From contig PHEU01000015.1 of assembly GCA_002841295.1 (NCBI GenBank), positions 1 to 42,631 of the forward strand: a stretch of DNA of 42,631 bases, in the 5' to 3' direction. This document shows positions 22,963 to 31,334 of the stretch, in pieces. The notes under the pieces are model-generated. The model was not told the DNA's origin, did not search any database, and was given only the letters and a program-made list of their open reading frames with translations. This stretch comes from Actinobacteria bacterium HGW-Actinobacteria-6 (GTDB lineage Bacteria > Actinomycetota > Coriobacteriia > Anaerosomatales > Anaerosomataceae). The position numbers were made by a program, and so were the translations under genes. The first letter of the stretch is position 1, and every line of letters starts with the position of its first letter.

Positions 22963-23000
22963 AATCCGCAGGTTCCTGGTTCGAGTCCAGGTGGGGGAGC
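22963..23000 (+). other. attR: 3' half of tRNA-Asn
   Basis: Bases 22963-23000 read as the end of a tRNA: AATCCGC (last anticodon-loop bases and 3' anticodon stem), variable loop, T-arm CCTGG-TTCGAGT-CCAGG (22975-22991), 3' acceptor TGGGGGA (22992-22998) and discriminator G. The pattern matches tRNA-Asn. No 5' half precedes it; instead the phage sequence ends in ...CAGTG. This is the duplicated att core on the host side. No CCA is encoded. Confidence 0.85.
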
Positions 23001-23010
23001 TTTCGTCAGG

Positions 23011-23048
23011 GCCCCGCAACGAGGAGCAACTCCTCGCGCGGGGCTTTT
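23011..23048 (+). terminator. Terminator of the tRNA-Asn gene
   Basis: Arms 23011-23017 (GCCCCGC) and 23038-23044 (GCGGGGC), with an inner stem GAGGAG/CTCCTC (23021-23026 / 23030-23035), are followed by TTTT. Separated from its promoter by the prophage, it shows that the original tRNA unit ended here. Confidence 0.8.
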
Positions 23049-23316
23049 CTGTATCCCTCCCCAGACCCGTCGAACGGGCAGCACGGACCACCCATCGCTT
23101 CGGGAAGCCACCCGCTCGCCGGGTACTGCTGTCACAGCGTGAGTCGCCACCACTGGAAGGCGATCACCCTCGCCGCCTCCGGCCAACCAGTCGGGTGGCC
23201 TCATACAGCACATCGCAGCATTCGAGCCGGTGACGCCTACGTATCTGTGGGATCCCCTTGCGACTTCCCGTAACACCACGTCGAAGGCGGTCGTTTTCTC
23301 AATTGGAAAGGTGGTC
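23049..23316. other. Non-coding stretch after attR
   Basis: About 270 bp of host sequence before the anti-sigma-like gene. The open reading frames in it look like shadow frames. A plausible Shine-Dalgarno (GGAAAGGTGG) occurs at its end. No promoter is obvious enough to call; an ECF-dependent promoter for the downstream pair may be present. Confidence 0.4.
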
Positions 23317-23997
23317 ATGGGAATCGACGACATGCAGGAGCCCTGGTTGGTACTGCGGGGCGTGCCGAACGACGATCCGGCCCTGGGGGAGGTCTCCGCC
23401 TTCCTGGAAAGGGTGGACACGGCGTATGCCGGGCTGTCCACCGCCCACTGCGAGACCGGGCACCTGGCCGCTGTCACGCAGGAGGCCCGCACCATTCGGA
23501 ACGGGCTTCGGACCAGTAGGAGGAAGACGATGAAGGAACTGTTCAGCTTCAAGACCCACCGACTGCTCGTCGGCTCGGTGATGGCCGCTCTGATCATGCT
23601 CAGCGGCGTCGGTGTTGCCAGCGCCATGGGCGGTGGCCCGATCGCCCAGTTGTGGCCGGCTGCCCCGCTCGACACCACGTCACCCGAGCCCGCGGCGACC
23701 ACCCCGCTCAGCGACCCGACCCCGTCCGCCCCGGCGACTGCGAGCGACGAGGATGCCGACGATCAGAGCGAGGAAGCCGACCACCAGAGCGAGGAAGCCG
23801 ACGATCAGAACGATGACGCCGACGACCAGCGTGAAGAGGCCGACCACGAGAGTGACGACGCCGACGACGACCAGAGCGAACACGCTGAGAGCCAGAGCGA
23901 CGACGATGAGAACGTCAGCAGCCCCAGCAGCGATGGCAGCCACGACAGTGGCGATGACGAAGGTGACGAGAGCAGCGACGATGACACCGAGGACTGA
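23317..23997 (+). CDS. Anti-sigma-like membrane protein with acidic repeat tail
   Basis: 226 residues from ATG 23317; ATG 23530, with a strong AGGAGG, is an alternative shorter start. Residues about 1-70 are cytoplasmic and helical (FLERVDTAYAGLSTAHCETG, HLAAVTQEARTIRN). One membrane segment (LVGSVMAALIMLSGVGVASA, about 84-103) follows. The outer part is almost entirely Asp, Glu, Ser and Gln, with five heptads of type D-Q-S-E-E-A-D. The layout and the neighbouring ECF sigma gene suggest an anti-sigma factor with an acidic, possibly cation-binding sensor tail. That function is inferred. Confidence 0.6.
   Translation: MGIDDMQEPWLVLRGVPNDDPALGEVSAFLERVDTAYAGLSTAHCETGHLAAVTQEARTIRNGLRTSRRKTMKELFSFKTHRLLVGSVMAALIMLSGVGVASAMGGGPIAQLWPAAPLDTTSPEPAATTPLSDPTPSAPATASDEDADDQSEEADHQSEEADDQNDDADDQREEADHESDDADDDQSEHAESQSDDDENVSSPSSDGSHDSGDDEGDESSDDDTED
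23761..23865 (+). repeat. Five 21-bp repeats coding acidic heptads
   Basis: Units start at 23761, 23782, 23803, 23824 and 23845. Each encodes seven residues of the type (D/H)-(Q/E)-x-(E/D)-(E/D)-A-D. Wobble positions vary, so the protein pattern is conserved better than the DNA. Confidence 0.85.
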
Positions 23998-24064
23998 GGT
24001 CCACCGGGTCACTTCGCGGACCCAGTCGGCTTCCCGGGCCCACTCCTAGCTGTGGTGTGAGCGC

Positions 24065-24649
24065 GTGTCCCCCGACGCACCATTCCCACAGGTCCTCTCG
24101 GCTGCGGCCGAGGGGGCCGAGTGGGCGTGGGCCCGGTTGTACCGCACGCACGCGCCACATCTCCTGCGGTTCCTGGCCAGCCAGGGTGCCCGTGACCCCG
24201 AAGACCTCCTGGCCGAGGTGTTCATCCAAATCGTCCGCAAGCTCCACACCTTCACCGGCGAGGAGGGCGACTTCCGGGCCTGGGCGTTCAGGATCGCCCG
24301 CCGTCGCCTGATTGACGCCTGGCGCGCCGAGCAACGTCGCCCGGCCACCACGCAGGAGGCCACCGATGCCTCCCACCACAGCTGGCACGCGCCGCCCGCA
24401 GACCGGGATATCGACCAACGCACCGCCGTCGAAGACATCCTGGCGACCCTTACCGTCGATCAGCGCGCCGTGCTCGTGCTGCGACACGTTCACCAGTTCA
24501 GCGTTGACGAAACTGCGGCGATCCTCGACAAGACCCCCGGTGCCGTCCGCGTCCTTCAGCACCGCGCCGTTCGGTCACTGCGGCGAACCCTCGCCACGCC
24601 GACCGGCTGGGCTGCGATGGCACCCGAGCCCGGGTTGGCCCAGGCATAA
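24065..24649 (+). CDS. ECF-type RNA polymerase sigma factor
   Basis: 194 residues from GTG 24065. Region 2 is seen in ARLYRTHAPHLLRFLASQG, DPEDLLAEVFIQIVRKLHTF and FRAWAFRIARRRLIDAWR. Region 4 is seen in RAVLVLRHVHQFSVDETAAI and KTPGAVRVLQHRAVRSLRR (a helix-turn-helix). It directs RNA polymerase to a specific promoter set and is likely held by the membrane protein encoded just upstream. Having the candidate anti-sigma gene first is the reverse of the common order. Confidence 0.9.
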   Translation: MSPDAPFPQVLSAAAEGAEWAWARLYRTHAPHLLRFLASQGARDPEDLLAEVFIQIVRKLHTFTGEEGDFRAWAFRIARRRLIDAWRAEQRRPATTQEATDASHHSWHAPPADRDIDQRTAVEDILATLTVDQRAVLVLRHVHQFSVDETAAILDKTPGAVRVLQHRAVRSLRRTLATPTGWAAMAPEPGLAQA

Positions 24650-24650
24650 C

Positions 24651-25652
24651 TCACAGCCATAGCCCCGCAAGCCAACCGGTGGCGACAGCGGTGACGAACA
24701 AGGTGCCGATAACCAGAGCAACGATGCGCCAGCGGGCGATCACGAGCATCCCGCTGATTGCCCCCATGCTGGTGCCCGCCCCGGTGATCAGGAAGGCGAT
24801 GCCGGCGCCCGGGGCCATGCCGCCGTGCAGGAGGCTCGCGACCAGAGGCAGCGAGGCATCGGTGTTGAGGTAGACCGGGATACCCAGGATGGCGGCCAGC
24901 GGAACCGACCAGATGGGATTCCCTGCGCCGAGCCAGTCGGTGATCAGGCCGGCGGGCAGGAGCCGGATCACCAGGTAGCCAAGAGTGGCGAAGGCCAGGA
25001 AGAAGCCCGCCAGCTTGCGGCCGTTGGTGAGCAGGGCGCCGCCGAACTGACGTAGCTTCGACGGCTCCACCGTCTGCACGGTCGGCTTCTCGATCACGGT
25101 CAGCAGCCGCATCCCTCCCGATGTGGTCATCGGGTCATCGCTAGCGCCAGCTGCGTCGCAGGTCGGGCCACAGGCGGACGCAGGTTCGGCGCTCGCCATC
25201 CGGGCTTGACCGTCGAGGAGGCCGTGACGCTCAAGCCACCAGGCCGCGCCTCCCCCGATCAAACCGACGGCGATCGCGGCGACGAAGAACGTGGTGGCGA
25301 AGGCGGGCCCGAACAGGCCCACGGACAAGACGTACTCCTCTGGACTGGTCAGCGGGGAGGACGCCATGAACGCCACGATCGGCGCCCAGGGCACCGCCGA
25401 AGCCATCGCGCCGAGGACGACGGCGGTGGTGCCACAGGAACAGAAGGGGGTGAGCGCGCCGAGAGCGACCGCGCCGAGGATCGCAACCCCCGTGCGACGC
25501 CGCAGCCACGTCGCCAGTCGTTCCTGCTGTACGAACACCTGGACGGCCGAGGCGATCACGACGCTGGCGAGCAGGAACGGCCAGTTGTGGACGATGGTGG
25601 TCCAGACATCGCCGGCCACGGTGGCGGTGAGGGTGGCGAGGTAGTCGATCAC
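24651..25652 (-). CDS. ArsP/DUF318-type permease
   Basis: 333 residues from GTG 25652, chosen because AGGAGT lies 5 bases upstream; ATG 25670 is in frame but lacks a ribosome site. Eight or so membrane segments in two halves carry the family motifs ALTPFCSCGTTAVVLGAM and YLNTDASLPLVASLLHGGM, then GAGTSMGAISG. A soluble loop (about residues 140-200) has a Cys pair in ACGPTCDAAG. Relatives export organoarsenicals or move metal ions. It is divergent from an ArsR gene, so it is probably metal- or arsenic-responsive. Confidence 0.85.
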   Translation of the reverse strand: MIDYLATLTATVAGDVWTTIVHNWPFLLASVVIASAVQVFVQQERLATWLRRRTGVAILGAVALGALTPFCSCGTTAVVLGAMASAVPWAPIVAFMASSPLTSPEEYVLSVGLFGPAFATTFFVAAIAVGLIGGGAAWWLERHGLLDGQARMASAEPASACGPTCDAAGASDDPMTTSGGMRLLTVIEKPTVQTVEPSKLRQFGGALLTNGRKLAGFFLAFATLGYLVIRLLPAGLITDWLGAGNPIWSVPLAAILGIPVYLNTDASLPLVASLLHGGMAPGAGIAFLITGAGTSMGAISGMLVIARWRIVALVIGTLFVTAVATGWLAGLWL

Positions 25653-25667
25653 GACGCACTCCTGTTT

Positions 25668-25722
25668 CATAGATGACTATCGATTGTTTGATGGTGATCG
25701 ATATGATAGACATACATCTATG
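25668..25722. promoter_or_regulatory. Palindromic operators between permease and arsR-like gene
   Basis: Two nested inverted repeats occur: CATAGATG (25668-25675) with CATCTATG (25715-25722), and TATCGAT (25678-25684) with ATCGATA (25697-25703). The stretch is unusually AT-rich for this genome. ArsR-family repressors bind AT-rich imperfect palindromes between divergent target genes, so these are likely the operators and both promoters overlap them. Confidence 0.7.
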
Positions 25723-26112
25723 AGTAATCAAGAGGTGTCGAAACGACTCCCCCAGGTCAGTGATCTGTGCTGCTCGCCGGTCCTGCAGGCGCCACTCGGA
25801 GCTGACGATGCGCTGACCTTGTCGACGGCGTTGAAGGCTCTCGCCGACCCAGCGCGACTGCGACTCCTGAGCCTGATCCGATCCGCCGACGGCGCCCGGG
25901 CCACCACGGCAGCGCTGGCCGATCAGGTGCAGCTGAGCCAACCGACAGTCACCCACCACCTCGGTGCCTTGCTGGACGCGGGCTTCCTGGAGCGTGAGCG
26001 CGAGGGGCGGCAAACCTGGTACTGGGTGAACCCTGACGGGCTGACGGCCATCCAACAGCTTCTCGATCCGGCACCGGCCCGGCATCCGTTGACGGTCGAA
26101 GCGTCGACCTAA
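25720..26112 (+). CDS. ArsR-family transcriptional regulator
   Basis: 130 residues from ATG 25720, which is within the outer operator arm. The winged-helix core is clear: LSTALKALADPARLRLLSLI, ALADQVQLSQPTVTHHLGAL, then FLEREREGRQTWYWVNPDGL. The usual C-x-C of helix 3 in ArsR is absent; instead an N-terminal Cys pair (LCCSPVLQ) is present, so metal(loid) sensing may use that site. It probably represses the divergent permease and itself. Confidence 0.88.
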   Translation: MSNQEVSKRLPQVSDLCCSPVLQAPLGADDALTLSTALKALADPARLRLLSLIRSADGARATTAALADQVQLSQPTVTHHLGALLDAGFLEREREGRQTWYWVNPDGLTAIQQLLDPAPARHPLTVEAST

Positions 26113-26213
26113 GCCGAAGACCAGGTGCGAGCACCCGCCTCGCTCACCCCACCGACACTGCAGTCTGCCGAAGTTGCCTGCGCACGCCCGCGTCCACCGC
26201 TAGCCTCGTTGAG

Positions 26214-27449
26214 GTGAGCACCCCCCGTAGCGAGCGTCTCGAGACGAACCGCCCCCAGCGCCATCGGCGCCAGCCGCTGCCCCGGCGCACCCAGTTGCTC
26301 ACCATCGGCGTGATCGCGCTGATCGTCGCCCTGACCGGTGGCGTGGCCTGGGTCTACTCCCTGGTGCCCGGCCAGCGAACCTGCCCGGTCAGCACTGCCG
26401 CCGCGATCGTGCCCGACAGCGGCGTGCTGTTCGGCGTGAATCTGGATTGGCAGACCGAGAACCTGACCCAGTACGGCGACTCGCTCAGGCATCCGCCGGC
26501 GGTCGCCACCCAGTTCTCCGACCTTCCCTACGATGCCCAGCACTGGGATTGGATCGCCTCGGCTGCCGTTCAGGCCCGCTCGGCCAACAGTGTGCTGTTG
26601 CTCACTCTTGAACCGAACGAGGGACTGGCTGCGGTCACCGACGAGGTGGTGTCGCGCCTGGTGACCGATCTGCGCGGACTCAACGATCAGGGCGTTCCGA
26701 TCGTGCTGCGGTTCGCCCACGAGATGAACGGCACCTGGTACGCCTGGAGCCAGCAGCCGACCGCCTACATCGCGACCTTCCGGAAGGTGTCCGCGGCCGT
26801 CCATCAGGGCGCCCCGGGGACGGCGATGATGTGGGCGCCGAATTACGGCGGCGGCTATCCCTTCGCGGGTGGCGCCTACCTGGCCAAGCCAGGAACAAAG
26901 AACTTCGCCATCCTGGACACCAACCACGACGGAGTCTTGTCGATGGCCGATGATCCCTACCTTCCCTACTACCCCGGCGACGACGCGGTCGATTGGGTCG
27001 GGATGTCGGTGTACCACTGGGGAAACAAGCACCCGTGGGGCGCGAATGCCATCCCCGAAGACGGCAAGTTCGCCGCGATGCTCACCGGCACCTACTCCGG
27101 GTCGATCGGCAACGAGACCGCCGTCCCGGACTTCTACGCGATCTTCGCCGAACAGCACCATCGCCCGATGGCGGTCACCGAGACCGCCGCCTTCTACGCA
27201 CCCACCCGCGGCGGGGCCGACGAGCGTGCGATCAAGGAGGCCTGGTGGCGGCAGGTGTTCTCCCCCGAGATGCCCCAACGCTTCCCCATGCTGAAGATGA
27301 TCAACTGGTTCGAGTGGAACAAGTTCGAGGTCGAGGTCGGCGAGCAGGTGGACTGGCGGGCCCTAGGAACCGCAACCACCCGGGACGCCTTCGTAGCCGC
27401 ACTCCCCTCGTGGCTGCACTACGGCGGAACACCGCCGGCCTGCCCCTAG
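26214..27449 (+). CDS. Membrane-anchored GH26-like glycoside hydrolase
   Basis: 411 residues from GTG 26214. The N-terminal basic tail is followed by a membrane segment (about 29-50), then the enzyme domain. GH26 hallmarks are RFAHEMNGTWYAW (acid/base E170) and MAVTETAAFYAP (nucleophile E323). A 13-residue EF-hand-like loop, DTNHDGVLSMADD (235-247), may bind calcium. GH26 enzymes cleave beta-mannans or related beta-glucans, so this one would act on an extracellular polysaccharide, possibly its own capsule. Substrate unknown. Confidence 0.85.
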   Translation: MSTPRSERLETNRPQRHRRQPLPRRTQLLTIGVIALIVALTGGVAWVYSLVPGQRTCPVSTAAAIVPDSGVLFGVNLDWQTENLTQYGDSLRHPPAVATQFSDLPYDAQHWDWIASAAVQARSANSVLLLTLEPNEGLAAVTDEVVSRLVTDLRGLNDQGVPIVLRFAHEMNGTWYAWSQQPTAYIATFRKVSAAVHQGAPGTAMMWAPNYGGGYPFAGGAYLAKPGTKNFAILDTNHDGVLSMADDPYLPYYPGDDAVDWVGMSVYHWGNKHPWGANAIPEDGKFAAMLTGTYSGSIGNETAVPDFYAIFAEQHHRPMAVTETAAFYAPTRGGADERAIKEAWWRQVFSPEMPQRFPMLKMINWFEWNKFEVEVGEQVDWRALGTATTRDAFVAALPSWLHYGGTPPACP

Positions 27450-27489
27450 CGCCCGCCCGCGATCAGGACAGCACCACGACTAGCGCCGA

Positions 27490-28599
27490 TCAGGGCCGTC
27501 CCATGGTCGCCGCGGTCGGGCATCGGAATGTCCGGGAGGCGGCCAGCCCGACGTCGTTCATGTGGCGGACGACGATCGCCAGCGCTTCGTGCAGCGAAGT
27601 CTCGGTGTAGAGCACGTCGTGTTCGCGGCAGTACGCCCGCACCAACCGGCGAGCCTTCGCCAGGTGTGGCCGAGGCATGCTGGGGAACACGTGATGCTCG
27701 ATCTGGTAGTTGAGCCCGCCCATGAACGCCGTCATCCACCATCCGCCGGAGACATTGCGCGAGGTCAGGACCTGTTTCTCCAGGAAGTCCAGGCGGGTAT
27801 CGGCCGGCACGATCGGCATCCCGATGTGGTTCGGGGCGAAGCTGCCACCCATGTAGACCCCGAACACGGCGAGCTGGACGCCGAGGAAGGCGAAGGCCAT
27901 GCCGGGCGGCAGCAGCCAGAACAGCAGGCCCAGGTACAACACCGTGCGGAGGCCGATCATGGTCAACTCCAGCGCACGTCCCTGCAACGGACGCCGCACG
28001 AACAGGCTGCGGATCGACCGCTGATGCAGGTCGATTCCCACCAGAGGCAGCAGCGGGAAGAAGAGCCAACCCTGCCGACGGATCACCCAGCCGCGCACTC
28101 CGGTGCTGGCCGCGGCATCCTCCGCGGTGAACACCACCGTGCCCGGGTCGATATCGGGGTCCTTGCCGACCCGGTTCGGGTTTCCGTGATGCCGGGTGTG
28201 CTTGTTCATCCACCACGAGTAGCTGATCCCGACGAAGAAGGTGGACAGGATGCGTCCGACCGCGTCATTGGTCGGCCCGGAGGTGAACACCTGTCGGTGG
28301 GACGCCTCGTGTCCGAGGTAGGCGAACTGGGTGAAAATCACCCCGAGGGCGCCCGCGATCAGCAGCTCGAACCAGGAGTCCCGCAAGAGAACCACGCCCG
28401 TGACGGCGCCCGCCAGCGCCGTCACGAGCCCGCTGAACACCGCCAGATAGAACCAACGGGTGCGGTTGTTGAGCCCGGCGACGCGTGCAGCCTGGGCAAG
28501 TTCAGTGAAGCTTCGGGTCCGCTTGGTGAGTTCTTCGCGAACGGCCGCCGACCTGAGCGATCGGGAAGTGGGTGTGGCCAGTCCATCGGTTGCCATCAT
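27490..28599 (-). CDS. Fatty acid desaturase, membrane di-iron type
   Basis: 369 residues from ATG 28599 (a second ATG follows). The three histidine boxes are present: YLGHEASHRQ, KHTRHHGNPNRVG and YQIEHHVFPSMPR. There are four or more membrane segments, and the helical C-terminus has HDVLYTETSLHEAL. These enzymes add a double bond to membrane acyl chains. Extension upstream to 28689 would add a Cys pair (CGLCEE) but has no better ribosome site, so I leave it out. Confidence 0.9.
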   Translation of the reverse strand: MMATDGLATPTSRSLRSAAVREELTKRTRSFTELAQAARVAGLNNRTRWFYLAVFSGLVTALAGAVTGVVLLRDSWFELLIAGALGVIFTQFAYLGHEASHRQVFTSGPTNDAVGRILSTFFVGISYSWWMNKHTRHHGNPNRVGKDPDIDPGTVVFTAEDAAASTGVRGWVIRRQGWLFFPLLPLVGIDLHQRSIRSLFVRRPLQGRALELTMIGLRTVLYLGLLFWLLPPGMAFAFLGVQLAVFGVYMGGSFAPNHIGMPIVPADTRLDFLEKQVLTSRNVSGGWWMTAFMGGLNYQIEHHVFPSMPRPHLAKARRLVRAYCREHDVLYTETSLHEALAIVVRHMNDVGLAASRTFRCPTAATMGRP

Positions 28600-28855
28600 G
28601 GCGTCACCGTCTTCTACTGGCTCTTCACAGAGACCACAGTGGCGTCCATCGGACCAGGTGCCTTTCACAGTACGCCCCACAGTCGGCAAAAGCGCCGGAA
28701 CCGCTCCGCTGCTTTCGGCCGCAGGCGGGGCAGGTGAGCAATGCTGCTGGGATCAGGCCCCAATGGGTACTCACGGAGAGCCGGACGGGGTCTGCCGCTG
28801 ACCAGCAATGTGCGGTCCGATTAGGTGGAATGGCCGCGAGGTGAGTCAATGGACC

Positions 28856-29134
28856 ATGACTGATCTCTACACCAAGAGCGGTCGCCTCCTCCAACGAGTC
28901 GACAACCACCTCTTTTCACGCGCGGGCCGCTACCTCGGACGGGTCGTGAACCAGAAGGTGTTCGACCCGGACGGACGGTATTGCGGCACGCTGGTGGGTG
29001 ATCGGGTGGTGTATCGGACCATCGACAGCGCCGCGATCGTTGCGGCCTCCCTCGAGGTGGCACACACCGCCACCGCTCGCGCCAACATCAAGGGCTCGCC
29101 CATCTGGGGCATCGAGCCGCCGTTCGGCGACTGA
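28856..29134 (+). CDS. Small protein with beta-flower-type repeats
   Basis: 92 residues from ATG 28856 (GTG 28841 is possible). The repeats of strand-turn type (LYTKSGRLLQRVDNHLFSR, AGRYLGRVVNQKVFDPDGRY, CGTLVGDRVVYR) resemble the four-fold beta-flower fold seen in small bacterial proteins. The C-terminus is a short helix and a Gly/Pro-rich end (IWGIEPPFGD). Function unknown. Confidence 0.6.
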   Translation: MTDLYTKSGRLLQRVDNHLFSRAGRYLGRVVNQKVFDPDGRYCGTLVGDRVVYRTIDSAAIVAASLEVAHTATARANIKGSPIWGIEPPFGD

Positions 29135-29171
29135 GAATCCACCTCGCGCCGCGGAGTATCCCGCGGTGGAT

Positions 29172-31334
29172 CTACGCGCTCGTAGCGAGCGCGCGGTCGG
29201 GTAGCCCGGCGAGGTACTGGCGCACGCGGCGACGCGCGGTGTGCTGGTTGGCGTAGGCCAGCCCGAAGGCGCTGGTGCCCAGGCTGAGCAGGTAGATCGC
29301 CACCGCCACTTGCAGCAGGTCGGTGCCCAGCCGCGGGTAAACCCACATGGCGATCGCGATCACCAGTGAGAACACTCCCTCGACCACCAGCTTCCAGCGA
29401 CGTCCGGGCGTGCGTGGCGCCTTCCACGCCACCACCAGGATGGCGGCCGCGCGGGCAATGCCGCCCACGATGATCGTCAGCCACACCAGATGAAGCGCGG
29501 CTATCGCACCCCACAGCAGCGCCCCGGCGAACACCAGCTCCAGGGCACCGACGATGAAGCTCAGCACCCACGAGCTGTTTCGGCGCCACAACCCGAAGGT
29601 GTCCCACAGCGTCCGTCCCGCTTCGATGGCCAGCCAGCCGGCCAACACCACCGTGACCATGTTCAGGGGAAGCCGGAATGCCAACAAAGCCAGCCCGGCA
29701 AGCACCATCAGCACACCGCGAACGATCAGCCGGGCGTTGAGCCCGCCCAACTGCCGTGACAGCGGATCGGGGCGCCGCACCTTCGGGAACAGCGGAGCAG
29801 CTTCCACTTCGGGCAGTGGCTCTCCGCGCACGGCGGCGGTCACGATGGCCACGTCATGGCCGGGGTCTGCTGCTCCGCGGACGATGTCGACGCTCACCGG
29901 CGACCCTGCAGCCAGCGCGGCTGCCGCCTGAGTCTCGTGCGAGGCACCGGCGAACACCAGCTGCGTGGGGGTGGTGATTCGACCCAACAGGTCTGCGGTC
30001 GAGGTGGCCATCAGCGCATTGACCGAACGCACCGTCGGCAACACCTGGTGCTCGATCCGTTCGCTGGCGAAGCGTTGGATGCGGTCGTCGTGCGCCACTG
30101 CCAGCAGGGCGTCGTGGCTGGCCCGCTGCCGGGCGGCGTGCGGATCATCGCTCGCGGCCAGGTCGGGCACCATCGGCGACAAGGCCACGGCCCGGCTCAC
30201 CGCATGCGGGTCGGCGGCCGCACAGGCCAACGCGACCGTGCCGCCGAACCCACGTCCGGCAAGAACGAACGGCTGGTCACCGAACAGCTTGCGGGCCGTA
30301 CCCAGGACCGCCGACGTGTGGTCGGCGAGGGTGAAGTAGCACGACAGCGGGCTGGGCGAACGACCAAAGCCGAGCAGGTCGAGGGCCAGCGCGTCATGGT
30401 CCGTGCTCAACGCCTCAACGACCGGGCCCCACGACGCTGCTTGCTCCTCGACATCACCCAGCAGCACCACCGGCGTCCCGGAGCCGGCGCGCGGCCCCAC
30501 CGCCAGATCGGTCACCTCGTCGCGCAGGATCTCCGCGGCGACGCGCTCGGGGGCACCGATGACGATCATGTGGTCGGCGGTCAGCCCGCGAATCCGTCGG
30601 ATCTCCAGTTCGGGCTTGAGTCGCTTGAGGGCCAGGGTCTGGTCGGGCCGGACGATCGCGTCGTTGACTCCGAGGGCGAACACCGTCGGCATCGTCAGCT
30701 TGGGGAGATCGTCGATGAAGGTCGACTTCGAAATCGCGTTCTCCAAGTTGAGGGCCATCACATCCCAGTGATGAGAGAGATCGTCGGTGCGGACGAAGTC
30801 CTCGGTCGCGTCCCGCAACGGCCCGGCGGCCAGCTGGTACAGCGCGGTGTCGCGCTTCTTCTGCTGACCGATCACCTTCCACAGCCAGGTGAACAGCATC
30901 GCCTGGGCATACTCGAGACCGAAGCCGCGCGTGGAGTAGTACTCCGGCGGCAGGTAGAACGGCGCCGACAACAAGAACAACCGGCGCAGCCGCTGCGGAT
31001 AGGTGGCCGCATAGCGGGCGGCGATCGATCCGCCCAGCGAGTAGCCCACCAGGTAGTAGGGATCGACCACTCCGGCGTCGCGAAGGGTCGCCTCCAGCAC
31101 CTGGGTGTGCTGGTCGAGGGAGTACTCGATGTCCAACGGCTTGGGTGACTTGCCGAAGCCGAGCAGGTCCGGCGCAATGATGCGGTGGCCGGTTCCGAGC
31201 TGGTCGATGAGCGGGCGCATGTAGTCGGCGTCCGCGTTGATTCCGTGCAACACCACGATGACCGGACCGTCGCCTTCGTCGATCCGGACGTGGAGCCGGA
31301 GATCGGCAATGTCAGTTCCCAAGGCTGCCTCCAT
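29172..31334 (-). CDS. Tandem alpha/beta hydrolases fused to a membrane domain
   Basis: 720 residues in three parts. Hydrolase 1 (about 10-275) has VVLHGI, PDLLGFGKS, nucleophile VGYSLGGS (S99), acid GVNDAIVRPDQ (D225) and H255, so it looks active. Hydrolase 2 (about 285-520) keeps LDLLGFGRSPSPL, but its elbow reads AGRGFGGT, with Gly (362) where Ser should be, so it looks inactive. The last 190 residues have about six hydrophobic helices (RLIVRGVLMVLAGLALLAF; FIVGALELVFAGALLWGAI; FSLVIAIAMWVYPR), HdeD-like. Probably a membrane-tethered esterase with a regulatory partner domain. Confidence 0.75.
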   Translation of the reverse strand: MEAALGTDIADLRLHVRIDEGDGPVIVVLHGINADADYMRPLIDQLGTGHRIIAPDLLGFGKSPKPLDIEYSLDQHTQVLEATLRDAGVVDPYYLVGYSLGGSIAARYAATYPQRLRRLFLLSAPFYLPPEYYSTRGFGLEYAQAMLFTWLWKVIGQQKKRDTALYQLAAGPLRDATEDFVRTDDLSHHWDVMALNLENAISKSTFIDDLPKLTMPTVFALGVNDAIVRPDQTLALKRLKPELEIRRIRGLTADHMIVIGAPERVAAEILRDEVTDLAVGPRAGSGTPVVLLGDVEEQAASWGPVVEALSTDHDALALDLLGFGRSPSPLSCYFTLADHTSAVLGTARKLFGDQPFVLAGRGFGGTVALACAAADPHAVSRAVALSPMVPDLAASDDPHAARQRASHDALLAVAHDDRIQRFASERIEHQVLPTVRSVNALMATSTADLLGRITTPTQLVFAGASHETQAAAALAAGSPVSVDIVRGAADPGHDVAIVTAAVRGEPLPEVEAAPLFPKVRRPDPLSRQLGGLNARLIVRGVLMVLAGLALLAFRLPLNMVTVVLAGWLAIEAGRTLWDTFGLWRRNSSWVLSFIVGALELVFAGALLWGAIAALHLVWLTIIVGGIARAAAILVVAWKAPRTPGRRWKLVVEGVFSLVIAIAMWVYPRLGTDLLQVAVAIYLLSLGTSAFGLAYANQHTARRRVRQYLAGLPDRALATSA

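Larger units (their letters stand above)
1..23000. mobile_element. Integrated siphovirus-type prophage, right-hand part
   Basis: Plus-strand early genes, terminase, portal, protease, capsid, tail, tape measure, endolysin and holin are in order and are followed by a convergent tyrosine integrase. A split tRNA-Asn 3' half at the right end marks attR. The left end (attL, whole tRNA, probably repressor and other early genes) is outside the window. Head, packaging, tail and lysis genes all look intact, and I see no frameshift other than the expected tail-chaperone one. It could therefore be an active temperate phage, which is inference. Confidence 0.95.

Noticed and set aside
22930-23233. Short coding frames across attR and the tRNA terminator
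   Set aside because: They read through a tRNA fragment and a terminator and lack a ribosome site.
24057-24311. Alternative plus frame at the start of the ECF sigma gene
   Set aside because: The sigma factor frame shows region 2 and region 4 motifs; this one does not.
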